A stretch of 64,000 nt of DNA from Proteles cristata cristata (taxonomy: Eukaryota > Chordata > Mammalia > Carnivora > Hyaenidae), in the NCBI GenBank assembly GCA_017311185.1, contig JAESUZ010000353.1:59998-123997 (forward strand), in the 5' to 3' direction. The notes under the pieces were generated by a model. That model was given only the letters and a program-made list of their open reading frames with translations, was not told where the DNA came from and did not search any database. This document shows, piece after piece, positions 48,165 to 61,555 of this stretch (position 1 is the first letter of the stretch; each line of letters begins with the position of its first letter). The position numbers and the translations under genes were made by a program.

Positions 48165-50275
48165 GGCTTCTTCCTAAACACTTATTCAGTTCATCTTGTC
48201 CTAGATGTGTGTGACTGTGTGTGAAGCTCTGCCCTAGAATCTGGGAGTACAGACAGGAACAAAACCAAAGCCCACTAAATCATGAAATTTAATTGCAGTG
48301 CAGGGGAAGGGAGGGAAGTTAAAAATGAGATCAATGAATAATGAATATAACTTCCACTGGTGATAAATTATATGGAAAAAATAAATAAGTAAAGGTGGGA
48401 CAGTAAAGAGTAACAAGGTTCTACACAGTGTGATTAGGGAAGGACTAGTCACAGGGTAACATTTGAAAAGAGACCTATCACATCTAAAACCATCAGGTGG
48501 CTAGAGACCTCTGAGAACAATAACGACAGTAGGAGCTACAGTAGCAAAGACAAAGAAACGAGAACTAGATGGCAGGTTTAATAACCGAAGAAGGCCAAAG
48601 TGGCTAGAGCAAAGTAAGCATGGAGAGATACTAGAACATGATATTGGCAAAGTAGTCAGGTTTCAGATCACGGATATCCTCCCATATTATGGTAAGTGTT
48701 TATAGTTTAAGCGGGGAAAATAAGCAATCAGATTTCCTTTGGAAAATCTCCCTCTAGATGTAGTGTTAGTAAAAGGCAGAATGGGTATAGAAGAAGAGGC
48801 TAGGAAATTTATTAGAGGGACATGGTAGTGTTAAAGGAAATTGATAATGATAATTTGAAGTGGGCTTATGGCAGTCATTTTTTTTTCCATTCATGTATTG
48901 TAATATATAAGAAACTACCAATTATGACATGTGACTCTTCTTGAATCCTTCATTTTTTTATATTTATTTTAGAATTGAGAGAGAGAGAGCACAAGTGAGC
49001 AAGTAGGGTAGTGGGACAGAAGGAGAGGAAGAGAGAGAAAATCTTAAGTGGGCTCCATGCTCAGCACAGAGCCTGACATGGGCCTCAATCCCACAATCCT
49101 GGGATTATGACCTGAGCTGATATCAATCATTGGACACTCAGCTGATTGAGCCACCCTGGTGCCCCTATAGTCATATTTGATAAATATTTTGTATTCAGAG
49201 AAAACATGACTTGCTCCTGAATTGGATGTAAGGTGGGAAATAAAGAAAAGGAGGAGAGATGACTGTATGAGACATATAGGCACAGATGTTTAAAAGGCAG
49301 CTGGCAATATTGATTTGAAGCTCAGTGAAGAACAACCCCAAACTTCAAATTTAGTTGGGTATCTGTGATACTGAAAATTCCATATCTTGATCAAATCATC
49401 TGGTAAATAATGTAGATAGAGAAAAGAAGAGGGCAAGAGACATCTTCCCAAGAACATCTTCAATGTTTTAGGAAAAAGTTCAGAAAGAGATTGAGAGGGA
49501 GTAACCATGAGGGGAGATGAAAATATGACAAGTATGGGATCCCAAACACCAAAAGAAAAGAGTTAAGAGACAGATGCTACTAAAAGGAAAGTGTGATAAA
49601 CAGTAATAATAAAAATAAAATAAGTAATATTTGACTTTTGCAGTTGTCAAAGGGAGGTCTTGGATAACCTTGGTCAAAATAGTGTCAGTGATCAAAATAA
49701 TAAGTTATTAGACTGAGTTATAGAAAGAATTGCAAAATGTGGGAAGTAGACACACTTATTGTAGATCCTAGTTTGGGGGAACTATCTTGTAAAGATTGGC
49801 AGAGAATTGAGCAGTAGCTAGAAGAGAACTTGAAGGCAGAGTAATTTTTAGTTTTATGATAGGAAATTCAATCCATTTTCATTATGACAATTAACCAAAG
49901 GAGAGAAAATATTTGTAATGCAGATGAAAAAGAAGATAACTGCACAGGCAACGTATGAACAGAAGAGAGGGGCTAGAATCCAGTGCACAGATGGGAGAGT
50001 TGGACCCAATAGGAGATAATGGTATGGAAGAGAGATGTTTAAAAATCAAGATTTCAGATGTGGAGTTATCATCTGTAAGGACTGGATTAAAACAAAATGG
50101 GCGATTGAATGGGAAGGAAAACAGAACTTTGATGGTGTGGTGGTCAATAGATAAGGATATGGATATGTTAATATGAGAGCCACCAGCAATGATACCATGA
50201 GTAGCACAGACAGCTTATAAAGGGTTAATATATTCAATATATGCAATAAAGGCAGCAAATACAGACAGCTAATGC
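48165..50275 (-). mobile_element. Long L2 fragment, antisense, split by a SINE
   Basis: The left part (CTCTGCCCTAGAATCTGGGA, then GTACAGACAGGAACAAAA) matches the antisense of the L2 3' end. The purine-rich body, including GATGTTTAAAAGGCAGCTGG, ATTTAGTTGGGTATCTGTGA and AGAGAAAAGAAGAGGGCAAG, follows the antisense L2 consensus order. A SINE (48953-49165) interrupts it. Confidence 0.65.
48953..49165 (-). mobile_element. CAN-SINE, older, nested in L2
   Basis: TGGGCTCCATGCTCAGCACA, GATTATGACCTGAGCTGATA and GAGCCACCCTGGTGCCCC mark a diverged SINE complement. Confidence 0.9.
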
Positions 50276-50335
50276 ATACATTTCAAATAGGGTTTCTGAG
50301 AAATAAACCATGAACTATGACTTAGAAGTCACAAT

Positions 50336-50589
50336 AAGAGGAGTGCCTAAAAAAAAAAAAAAAGAGGAGTGCCTGAGTAGCTCAGTTGGTTGAGCATCAG
50401 ACTTTGGCTTAGGTCATGATCTCACAGTTCATTGGTTCAAGCCCTGTGTTGGGCTCTGTGCTGACAGCTTGCTCAGAACCTGGAGCCTGCTTCTGATTCT
50501 GTGTCTCCTTCTCTCCTTTTTCCTTGCTGGCTAGCAGGTGCTCTGTCTCGGTCTCTCAAAAATAAATAAATGTAAACAAAAAAATTTTT
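50336..50589 (+). mobile_element. CAN-SINE with a duplicated head and internal A-run
   Basis: The 11-bp head GAGGAGTGCCT occurs at 50338-50348, is followed by an A-run of about 16, and occurs again starting the full SINE. AAGTCACAATAA flanks the whole unit (from 50326 and from 50590), so head, A-run and SINE probably entered as one insertion. Confidence 0.88.
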
Positions 50590-50609
50590 AAGTCACAATA
50601 AAGGAAAAA

Positions 50610-52469
50610 AGCAGACACTTCCAAGACCCAGGGCATGAAAGATGTGAAAGTGAAAACATACACATTGAGAAGACTATAAGGAAATCAGTTCTCACAGGGA
50701 AAAAACTGCTAAGACTCTCCTTTCTGAAAAAGAAAAAGCTAAATAAATTACAAATCAGAATAACGTCAACTTCATCTCATATTCTAAAGTGTTATAATGA
50801 TATACATGCAAAAATCTTTGTTAAATGAAGAAGTCAATTTCCTGACCATCTGCCATGGATAATTACTGATCTACTTTTTTTTTTTTTTACCTTATTTGAA
50901 AGATGATTGGGTCACATCAATTCACAAGATGCTACAAAATTTATTCCTCATTTAGTAAGGTTTCCTACTAACCCCTAATCTGTGGTATATTTGAGGAAAC
51001 GTATTAGTTATGCATTAATATTACGCTGACTTGCTGAAAACAATAGAAATGTCTTCTAAAGCTCTAAGATGACATAAATGTTTAAATACAAATACAGAAA
51101 TCAAAAAGATAAACAAAATCGCCCTCTGAAAAACCAAAAGTTGACTGAGAAAGAAAATCCACAAAATTTAAATCAAAAGAAAGTCTCAATTCTGTGGGCC
51201 TTAAGAAAACTATAAATGTATCCCCAACATGCCCTGATGTAACCATACATCAAAAGCAAGAAACAGAGAAGAGTGAAATATACTACATAATATGTGTATT
51301 TCTCTTTTAGTCTGCCCTATAATCTTTTGATTTTGGTCAAGTATCCTCAGTGCCTTTCCTTACACTGGGAATAAAGTTTGATCTTCTGCAGTATTGGATG
51401 TGTCGCTCAAGAAAAATAGGAGTTACACACCAGGCTTCAGAAAGTAAGCTCTACTGCCAAGAAAGTTAAATTCAAAATTAGTACTCATTAAGCTCCTACA
51501 TACTGCTGAATTCTCTAAATACCCCAAAAATGTTGAGCATGTTCTAGCTCCTAGAGTTAAATAAAAGAATGGCAATATAATTTTACTCAAAACTTTCTCT
51601 ACTGTGTAAGGAATAGACAAATACAAATGAGCTTTAGGCAATAAATTTTGCTTGAATCATTATTTCAATTTGTTTTCTGTCCAGAGTTTTGATACAAAGA
51701 ACTAAGTGGTTTCATGATCCTTTTATTTTTCATATTTAAGTTAAATTTGAGAATTAAATTGCAAATGAAGAAATGGGAAACGGGGAGCTACAAGAGCAAG
51801 GTGTCAAGCTGGTTCCTGCAGAGTTGTTTTATTTCATTTGAGGATATACATGATTTTGCATCTGGGTTTTCTATTATATGGTACACTTTATTCTAAGAAA
51901 TATAGCTGGACACCTGGCTGAATTTCAATGTGCAACTAGAATTTGTGGAGGTTTACAAAACCATTTAACATAAAGAACTGAAATAGTATGAATTGAAGTC
52001 AAAGAACATGATATGGTTCAAAACATGAGAGGAAGGTCACATTGCTCTACCACTGGCATTCATCTGGCAAGATTCTTCAGTTATTAAATTCAGTGCTTTT
52101 CAGTATAAATGAAACAACTACAGTAAACCTTGGTTTCAATAGCAAAATAATTACCCTAATGCCAATTACTATAATTTCCATACCCATTATTGTGACTATT
52201 AATGCTCACTCTCCAAAACTTAACATGGTATCCTACATCAACAAAATATTTAGAATTTTGGAGGCCTTATCTAATTTACCTACATATTTATGCTTCTCAG
52301 GGGAATTTTGTTGTTGTAGAAGTTTTAGTTTCTAGCAGTTGTCAACTTTATGGACTATTTTTCTTCATCTAATTAAAAAAACAACAACAACACAGGCCAA
52401 TGTGGAAGGTGAAATGATTCACTCCCACCTCCAGCCCCAGCATATTTCTATACTGTGCCAATTAATAAC
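50610..52469. other. No gene seen
   Basis: AT-rich, unassigned. Nothing recognised. Confidence 0.5.
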
Positions 52470-52478
52470 TATTCTATT

Positions 52479-52701
52479 TTTTTAAATTTTTTAATGTTTC
52501 ATTTATTTGAGAGAGAGAGAAAGAGAGGCAGCGTGACCAGGAGGGTCAGAGAGAGAGGGAGACACAGAATCCATAGCAGGCTCCAGGCTCTGAGCTAGCT
52601 GTCAGCACGGAGCCCTATGTGGGCCTTGAACCCACGAACTGTGAGATCATGACCTGAGCTGAAGTCAGACACTCAGCAGACTGAGCCACCCAGGCACCCC
52701 A
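52479..52701 (-). mobile_element. CAN-SINE
   Basis: CAGGCTCCAGGCTCTGAGCT, GAACCCACGAACTGTGAGAT and GAGCCACCCAGGCACCCC. TATTCTATT flanks it (52470-52478 and 52702-52710). Confidence 0.93.
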
Positions 52702-53059
52702 TATTCTATTAAATTTTTAATAGTCCCTAACTTATGTATGTAAACACAAACATGATTTCCAGTGTGTAAATACTCCCACCATGCTCCTATCAGGGCACCA
52801 GTAGGACATTGTAAACGGAACTGAGAAGAGCTGAGTAGTAGTAAACCATAATAATATAGAAAATTTCCACTATATTGAAATAAGACAGGAAATGTGATAA
52901 CTCTAAGAGCATATGCGCAAATGCAGAGGAATGTTAAAAAAATCCTGAGTTTCAAGTATTAACTTTTGCTTTTAATACAATTCTAAACTTATGTAATTTT
53001 TTTAAAATGACTTGATATATAAGCCAGCTCTCAAAATTCCTTAAAATTTAACAATTTGT

Positions 53060-53259
53060 GGGGTGCCTGGGTGGCTCAGTCAGTTAAGCATCGACTTTGG
53101 CTCAGGTATGACCTCGTGGTTCATGGGTTCAAACCCTGTGTCGGGCTCTGTGCTGATGGCTAGGAGCCTAGAGCCTGGTTCAACTTCTGTCTTCCTCTCT
53201 CTGTGCCCCTCCCCCACTCACACTCTAACTCTCAAAAATAAACATTAATTTTTTTAAAG
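53060..53259 (+). mobile_element. CAN-SINE
   Basis: Head GGGGTGCCTGGGTGGCTCAG, body GGGCTCTGTGCTGATGGCTA, tail CTCAAAAATAAACATTAA. No certain target-site duplication. Confidence 0.93.
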
Positions 53260-53264
53260 TAACA

Positions 53265-55699
53265 GTTGGCTTTTGTAAGATATTATACCCTGGCTCTAGC
53301 ACACCACTTGGTCAAATCCTTACTCCTTAGGGTAAAGTAATAAGATTGTGGTCATAATATACAATCATTTCAAATTCTGATAAATAGTGACAACTGTCTC
53401 AAAAAGTTTATTCAGTTAAAATTTGCATCAGTAGAGTCTGTTTATTAATGCCTTCTATAAAATTAATATTGATGTTTAAATTGTTCACTTCTGTAAATGA
53501 TATTTCATTGTTATAATTTTCTATTATTTCACTAATCCATAAAATATTTGTGTTTATTAGTCATTTATGTTTTTATAATATCAAGTTATAGTATATATAT
53601 AAATTATATTACAATATAGAAATATCAAGTTATATATATCAAGTTAAATTTTTTCATAGCAATTGCCTTATTTTTACAAGAAATCTAACAGTCATAAATA
53701 TGTTCAATCTATTCAATCAATTTATGGTGAATTATACAGTAATAAATTAAAATAGATTATTATTATAACTGATAATATAAAACCTATATTCCATTTAAAT
53801 ATTTACTGTAACCATCATAATATTTATATTTTCTAATGAAATCTCTTCTTGACAACAGGGTAGAGCACTGAAGAATCCCAACTGTGGATTGATGGTTTAT
53901 GATGCCCTCATTCCCATATGTGGGTCTGGGTAAATGCTGTCAGCTAGGCTCCCTCTCCATACAGTCTCTCCACATTGTACTGCGTTTAAGGGGATCCTTA
54001 CAGTGTTACAGACAGGAATGTTTCAAGTCGGAAAACCCCAATTTAATAAATTCAGGAGCTTATTAATCTTCTCTTTGTGTCCTGCTTTCTGATGCTCCTT
54101 GGCCAAAGCAAAGATACATAGCAAAGAACAGAGTCACGTGAGTGAAATCTGCATACCAGGTTTGCATACAAACTTGGATACTAGAAGCCAGGATTCATTT
54201 GAAACCATTTAAGTAAGAGTCTACCACAGTGTTCTTCCTAGTTCATGTTCTGACAACAGTGAATATAGAGCAACTAGAAACTATTGAGTCCTTTCTCAGA
54301 TTTTTGTTTCCATTTTCAAAATAATTATTAGTAAATGTTGATTCACTGTGTAAACATCATCTTCCATTTCAAAGAAGATACAGTTTAAATTTATACTTTG
54401 CCAATTTGAGGTAAATTCTGTTTACCAAGACTATAAGGAAGGCTGAACTATGCTCCGGTATTTCATGCCAAGTAGATTTCCACAATTATACATCACATTA
54501 ATCATTTGAAGAGCTCAGTGGATATTAAGGTCCAAAACATTATAATACCATGTAACAGGTCAAAAGAATCATTATCAAAAACAATTCAAGTCCTTAGATT
54601 TAAAAGTGAATAGATAACGATTGTAACAGATCTTATGAAATTAAAAAAGAAGTCTCAAATACTTCTGTAGTGTTTACAGAGATAACACTAGAGAAAATGA
54701 TAATGGCAAAAAGAACAAAAATAGCAATATGGTTTTTCATTTGTGCAGCTGCATCTGGAATCATGGGAATGAACCAAGACTCTATCGACTATGATGTTTG
54801 TTACAACACCTGCTTTACCACTAAATGGAAGTTAATGATTTATGATGTATACTAGTCCAAAATGAGTCATGGGGCTAAAATCCAGGGCTGGTGCATTCTG
54901 CAGGCTCCAGGGGAAAATCCTTTTCTTTCCTCTTCCAGTTTCTGGTGCTTGCCAGCATTCCTTGGCTTGTATCCATCCATCTCCAATTTCTAGTTCAGTA
55001 ATCAGTAACCACATTACCTTCTCTTCTAGAAGTCAATCCTCCTCTGCCTCTCTCATACAAGGACACTTGTGATTATACTTAGAATGCATCCAGCCAGCCA
55101 TTACAATACTTGTCTCAAGATCTTTAACTTACTCATATCTGAAAAGTCTTTTTTGCCATGTCATTCAACATTCACAGGTTCTAGTGACTGGAATATATAT
55201 ATATATTCAGGGACCCTTAGTAAGCCAACTTTAACTCCATAATCATTTGAAAACATAGTCAAAATGTAAATACTGTCCAAATCACAAAAATGACCGACAT
55301 CCCCGTGTGCCGCTGCTTTATCAATTAGAGCTTTAGCCTCACACTTATCTTCCTTCCTTTCAGATTAAGATTTCTCCTGTTACCTAATCACAGAATTACC
55401 CCTACTTCCTGACAGAATCCAATCTTGAGCTAAGCGAAGAGTTTACTTCCTTAAACTCTCCCCATAACCACCTAACAAAAGCTCAAATCCTATAATGAAG
55501 ACCTCTCTATTACTCTCTTTCTGACATGTCTTTGGTTCCTGTGATTTGGGTTCTCCTTCTCTGCAATGAGCAAGCAAACTTGTTCAACTACTGTTGTATC
55601 ACTGGTGGCCTTTGGTTAGAGGACTATGACGAAGGAAAATCTAAAATATCTAAGTGTGTATTTCAAACTCATACAAATGAAAAAAATTAGAATTAGAAA
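53265..55699. other. No gene seen
   Basis: 53380-53830 is extremely AT-rich, with TATCAAGTTA occurring three times near 53579-53645. A 61-codon frame at 54670-54855 has no recognised motif. 55200-55640 has a vaguely LTR-like layout that I could not confirm. Confidence 0.45.
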
Positions 55700-56540
55700 C
55701 TTAACTATATTAAAAATATTGCTACAGTACAATAAGAAAAGGGAAAACAACCTAACATAAGCATTGACAAAGGACATGAACTTCACAAATTAAAAAAAAA
55801 CAAAAAAACTAATGGTGAAAATAATATGAAGAGATACCTGACTTCATTAGTAAATAGGAAAATAAAATTAAAACCACAAAAACAAGTTAAAAACTACCTC
55901 TACCTTGACTAGAGGAATAAAATTTTGAAATTTTTATAAAAAGAAACTCAGATATTTCCAGTAAAAATGTAAATTGGTTCATCAAATCACATCACAATGG
56001 AAACAAGTTGAAATTATCTTGTAAATGTTCAATAGTAGTTTTCCTGGTAAGATTCTGTTTTAAAAACCTCAATGTTTGGGACACCTGAGTCGCTTGGTCA
56101 GTTGAGTGTCAGACTTTGGCTTAGATCATGATCTCATGGCTTGTGAGTTCGAGCCCCACATCAGGCTTTCTAGGGACATCTCAGAGCCTGGAGGCTGCTT
56201 CAGATTCTGCGTCTGTCTCTGCCCCTCTCCTGCTTGTGCTCTACCTTCCTCTCTCTCTTAAAAATAAACATCAAAAAATAAAATAAAAACCTAATGTTCA
56301 CTAGAGCAGAATTTTTTTTAAAAACACAGTTAATGTCTATTTTACAGGGAATTATTGTAGTAATAATGAATAATAGCTGCAATATGAATTGAGTGAAAAA
56401 AAAAATACCTATCAGGAGACTAGATGCAGTGTAACACCATTTTTATGAACTCCAAATTTCAAAACTAACATGTGTTATTTTACATTATTCTTATATGGGG
56501 GTTAAAGTATATGCAGAAAATAGAATTATGAAATCCAGGG
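55700..56540 (+). mobile_element. Ancient L1M ORF2 C-terminus and 3'UTR, split by a SINE
   Basis: GCATTGACAAAGGACATGAA, AATTAAAACCACAAAAACAA and GTAAATTGGTTCATC follow the order of the ORF2 C-terminal coding region. After the SINE (56077-56284) the 3' part continues (AATGTTCACTAGAGCAGAAT, then CACCATTTTTATGAACTCCA). Stops throughout show it is dead. Confidence 0.65.
56077..56284 (+). mobile_element. CAN-SINE, nested in L1M
   Basis: Head GACACCTGAGTCGCTTGGTC, body TCAGAGCCTGGAGGCTGCTT, tail TTAAAAATAAACATC. Flanked by AAAAACCTCAATGTT (56062-56076) and AAAAACCTAATGTT (56285-56298). Confidence 0.92.
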
Positions 56541-58469
56541 TTAGGAGGGATTTCACAGATTTTTGTCATTGATACAGATTTTTGTCAATGGTGTCAGTAT
56601 ATTCCATTTTGTAGTTGGGGGTGGGTGTTGCTTAGCTAATTATGTTTTATTGTATACACATGTGTGTATATATGGAAATACATATAAATGACATATGTTG
56701 AATTGTGTGGATCAATATTATACATTTTTTTAAATACTCTAATTTGGAGCCAGATTTCTCCTTAGCTAAATGTTAAGTAATGTGAATGCAGAGAAGCCTT
56801 TCTTTAACTCCAATTCTTCCCTGCTCAAAATGTAAAAGCACCAACATTAATTCAGTTTCACCTTTCCCTGATCCCAGTACTTCTACTTGCAGGGGTCTCT
56901 CCAAATTTCCCCTGTAGGCTGAATCCCTTGCAAAAATGCTACATCATTTGTCTAGCTGCTCTTATATTTTCTTTAGCCTTCCTCTCCTCTGCGACCTACT
57001 TGCTTGAGGAATTGTGGCCTCAAATGCAAGCGATGTAACCAAGATAATTTGCTAGATTTTTTCACCCTCAGGCTTATGAATTATTTTACCCTTATGGGAG
57101 ACTATCAAATTTCCTAGTTCACAACACTTCCTTTCAGGTAAATCTTTCTATTCTTTCTTTCCCACATTACCAAGGATCCACATGTTTTAGAATAAGTGTT
57201 TTGATAATAATTAATTAATTTTTTAAATCTCCTGATTTTAATGTAGTTTAATTATGATGCTCTTTTCTTGAATTACAGTCTTATTCTAACCTATCTTCTT
57301 GGATGCTATATCCTTGATAACAACTGTGTCTTTGCATGTGACCCTCAGGTTTTCATGAAACATTTAACTTTGATCCATGTTATCAGCATGTAATAAGAAT
57401 TTGTTTAATTCAGCCAAAAACCATTTTAGTTTCACTATTAACATCTCCCTTAATTAAGAAAATTACTGACCTGATTTTAAAGTTACTAAGATTTAAATGA
57501 AATGTAAAGGACCAATATAAATCTGACCATAAGTGAATCTATTAAATGCTTCTGCAATGTATTGAGAAAGTTCCACAGGAACTATTTTTTAAAACATGAA
57601 ACATACAGTGCCTGAGGATAGGAGTTGGGGGAAAAAAAAATTCAAAGAAACATATATATATACACATATGAATACTGATTCTCAAACTTTCATAATAAAA
57701 AGACCTCTTAACTTTATTAGTATTTGACAATGGAATCATTTTAGTGAGAAGAAAATGAACAGACTTAATAGACTTAATGAGATGCTATATTAATCAGAAG
57801 TAATTTTAACACCCAAGTCAGAAGCTTCATCGTCTAAAGGTCTATGAAGATGTATAAAACAAAAACAAACATAGAAAAAACTTAGGGGCAAGGAAACTGA
57901 AGAGGAAATGGCAAAAATATTAGAACAATTGTTGCGGTTTTATCCCAAAGTGCTTTAGAGAAAGCCATAGTTTGTTCTGACACCGTACTTTTCAAAATGA
58001 ATAAAACAGGAGATGAAACAGACCAAGTATTTAGAATAACACAGAAGACGCACTTATGATTCAATAGTTTTTAGATAATCAACAGAATCAAGATCCCCAG
58101 TACAAGAATCTAGTCTGAAGGTCTGTGCATGTGGTAACCAGCCATACGCAATACTGTTCTTCCATTGCATACCATAACTACCGTACGTGATCACTCATAA
58201 CAACGTGCTCTTCCCTTCCAGACTGCTTATGTTACTTCATGTTTCTGTTTTGTATTTATATTTACTGACCATTCTAAGTTTGAGAATTATATGCTATTTT
58301 TGAGAAATGGTGTTTCCTTTTCTTCTATAATTGTGAATAGAACATATGAATAAAATAAAGACAGGACTTTAACTATCTCCCTGATTTAAAAGTAAGTAAC
58401 ACTAAATGAAACTGTGTTTTTTGGATGACCTTTTCTCCCTCTCAACACTCTTCCTTGGTAATTTTATTC
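56541..58469. other. No gene seen
   Basis: Unassigned AT-rich DNA. Confidence 0.5.
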
Positions 58470-59545
58470 ATTCCATATGGGCAATTATATTTGCATATTG
58501 ATGAATCTGAAATCTTTATCATACCATTCTCCTAAACTTCAGATCCATGTATTTGAGAAGGTACCAGGATTTTTCACTCAGACACCTAACAGGTACCTAG
58601 CTTTCAAATCTGTCCAAAATCAAATTAGTCATCCTTCTCCACATACCACATTGTTCTTGATGATTACCTTAGCATTTGGAAAGGCCATTCACTGTATTGC
58701 TGAATCCATGAACCATGAACAATCCTGGACACCTCTACCTTCCCCTTCCAACTTGTGCAGAATCTTTTCTATTCTGGAGACTATATTGCACTATCCAGTT
58801 GGATCTTCAGTATTGAAGGATTTAGAATCTAGAAAAGCTACAAGTTGACAGTCACCAGCTATCAGCTCTGTTCAGGGATTGCTCTCAGATGAAGGCATCT
58901 CTCCAAGCCCACCACCTTCCTGGGGGCATCCTGCACCCCACTCGATACAGAAATAGAAAGGCCAGGCACTCTGACTCTAGTCCAGAACAACTCTGAACAT
59001 TCAGCTCAGCTGACGCTAAATCCTATTTCAATGCTGCACTGCAGTCCAAATTTACCCTCTGATCAATTCTACTTCAGTCTCCTCCCCCTTCAGGTGTTAC
59101 TTATTCTCAAGAGAACTCTCCCTATTCATGTTCCTGTAAGTTCCTCACCATTTCAGAGTCAGCTTCCTGAGAATGCCAATCTGTGATACCTTCCAACTCA
59201 ATACCCCAACTATATTGTGCGTGTAACAGGAACTCCAAATCCACCTCATCATCCAGGTACCTCACATTCATCTCTCACCTTGATCTCTGCCTTGGCTTCA
59301 CTTCCCACTCCTCCAATCAGTGCTCCTTTCTTTGGGAAAAAAGGGCCTTTGAAAAGGTTGATCTCATGACATGAGCTATTAAAACTTGTTTTCAGTTGTC
59401 CACTGCCTTTAAGATTATGTCCAATATCTTAACATGGCTCTTCAGGATCTGGTCCCCGACTACCCTGGAAGGTTATGTTGAATCCTCTCCTTCTCCCACA
59501 GGCTCTAGGGCCCTCTTTGCAACCCCTTCTTTGTTCCAAGTATTA
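58470..59545 (+). mobile_element. L2 fragment, sense, with another repeat nested inside
   Basis: The left part (58470-58855) and the right part (59190-59545, with TTAACATGGCTCTTCAGGAT and CTGGTCCCCGACTACC) resemble L2 coding sequence in sense. Between them lies an unrelated repeat (58860-59180) that recurs inverted at 62.0 kb. A 123-codon frame at 58477-58848 falls within the L2 and is not a gene. Confidence 0.55.
58860..59180 (-). repeat. Unidentified interspersed repeat, copy A
   Basis: Its reverse complement contains about 105 bp (58904-59008) that recurs nearly identically at 61998-62100. It interrupts an L2. The part 59009-59180, as reverse complement, begins near GGTATCACAGATTGGCATTC. 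I cannot name the family. Confidence 0.6.
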
Positions 59546-59584
59546 TGCATCACTTCTATCAAGTGATATAATATAGATATTAAT

Positions 59585-59800
59585 ATAGTGTAATGTTTAA
59601 GGACCCTGAATCAAGAGGCTATTAGATCTAGGCTTCACACCTAACTAAGTAACTGAATCTGTATCGCCACCAGCAAGTTATTTATCTACGGGTATCATAC
59701 TATCTGCATGTCAAAAATGACAATACTAAAAATTACTCCAAAGAGTTTTTGATGATTAAATCTAATTAGAAAGATTAACTGGAAAGCACAAAGATTAGAT
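59585..59800 (+). mobile_element. MIR element
   Basis: From TAGTGTAATGTTTAAGGACC through CTAGGCTTCACACCTAACTA and GCAAGTTATTTATCTACGGG to the AAAGCACAAAGATTAG region, the order follows nearly a whole sense MIR. Confidence 0.55.
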
Positions 59801-60461
59801 CTAATGCCTAAGTGCTTGGCAAACTTTCCAGCACACACTCCTTAACAATAGGTTAGCTTCAATACCATCCTCTTCGGGTATTGACTTTACAGACTCAAAG
59901 ACTCACTCCTTCTGACTGTCAGCTTCTCATCACCTACTAATCTGCAGGTCATGCAGCAACTCTCTGGGAACAGTTTTTTGGCCTACTTAAATTAGCTGCA
60001 GTAAACATTACCCATTTGTAATGTAACATTTAGTCACATTTCACACTGTATTTTCCTTACAGTAATATTTAAAGTTACTCATTAAATAATCCTAGTTAGA
60101 TCACTAGCCACAGTTGTTTTTGCTTTATAGATAAGGACTCGCATAGTACCTGTTTTATTTGTTTCATTGCATAAATCAGACAATGTATTTTTCCATATTT
60201 TCTTTTCAAAGGCATATTTGAATTAGAATCCAATACTGCATTGAATGTTTTAGAATGAAAAACATGTAATGATAGGATTCCTTAGGAAATAATATAATTA
60301 CGACAGCATTCATAATATGTAATAAATTATATTCAAAATAAATTAAAATGCTAGTGTTTTCATTGAAGAGAAAATGCAAATTAAAGAAGACCCACAGGCA
60401 CAAAAAACGCATCTATATTGAGTTAGACACGCGGATATAGGTTTCATAATCCAGATCGCTG

Positions 60462-60690
60462 AGACTCTGGGTCTCAACTGGGGAGCGATGGTGGATGCCC
60501 AAACAGAGGCCACTTGCAAATAATCTAAAGGGATTTTTGGTCGCCGTAACTCTGAGGGGGAGCAAGTACTACTGGCATGTATAGGGTGGAGGCCAGGATT
60601 GCTGCTAAGTAGTCTACAATGTGCAAGGCAGTCCTTCACCACAAATAATTATCTGGCCCAAAATACTACTAGTATTAATGTCAAGCAACT
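60462..60690 (+). mobile_element. MER5-type hAT-Charlie DNA transposon fragment
   Basis: GGGTCTCAACTGGGGAGCGA, then TACTGGCATGTATAGGGTGG, AGGCCAGGATTGCTGCTAAG and ACAATGTGCAAGGCAGTCCT align with MER5 elements. More diverged than the copy at 38.2 kb. Confidence 0.7.
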
Positions 60691-61477
60691 CTACACTAAA
60701 AAAGACAGCAATTTAAGAAAGACAGGATAAAAAAAAATCAGGTCCAGAGTACGTTTTAAAGTGACAGACTTTTAAATGAGATATTTTGATGGTAGTCTTC
60801 TTTCTGACTAGCTGAAGTAAAGAATTATATTAAGGATATTGCTTACTGGCCCTTGGAAAAGGCATTCCGGCATCTAAATTTAAAATTAAATTAAATGTGT
60901 ACGTATGTATTTAAAGGAGGAAAAAAGGAAAGAGATATGAACAAAACTATTCAATTATAATAGCTGACAAGGAAAATGAGTAAATGTGCTCATATTACAT
61001 ATCACATACTGCTGGTCTCACAAGACACCCCCACATGTACCATCAAAGGTCGTAACCAGTCTTACACTAGAAGATTAAAGCAAACTATTGCCACCCCATC
61101 ATTTCAGAGGGGAGTCCTGCAAAGTCATACAGTTGCAGGACATTTTTCCTCAATACAGTAATTATAAAGAAAAATTTTAAATATAAAGAAATGAGCTAGT
61201 TTTGTTTTTGAGAAAGCTCTTTAATAAAACTGTCTATAGCCAGACTGCACAAATACCTGTGGAGGTGGACAGCTGCCATGAAATCCTGTATCAGGTAACA
61301 ACAACACTGTTTTAGGAGTGGAATGCTTCCCCACTCATCCTAATGAGTAATTCACATGTCAGCTCATCACTGACAGCTAACATGGCTTAGCTAAGTCCAA
61401 ATGAATGGTGAGTTAATAAAAAGACAGAGTCATGTACAAACTCAGCTAAGCCAAATTTTTGCAATGAAAGGAAAATG
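60691..61477. other. No gene seen
   Basis: Unassigned. Confidence 0.5.
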
Positions 61478-61555
61478 AAAATTTGAGACAATTATGAGAA
61501 ATATATATATATATTACTGTATTCTATATATACTTCTCATAACTGTCTCAATTTT
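61478..61555. repeat. Hairpin-forming inverted repeat
   Basis: The left arm 61478-61500 (TTTGAGACAATTATGAGAA) pairs with the right arm 61534-61555 (TTCTCATAACTGTCTCA), with few mismatches. The loop is (AT)-rich. Confidence 0.7.

Noticed and set aside
55200..55640. Possible retroviral LTR
   Set aside because: The layout is suggestive, but I could not find both boundaries or match it to a known family, so I did not call it.
58477..58848. 123-codon frame
   Set aside because: It lies within an L2 repeat.
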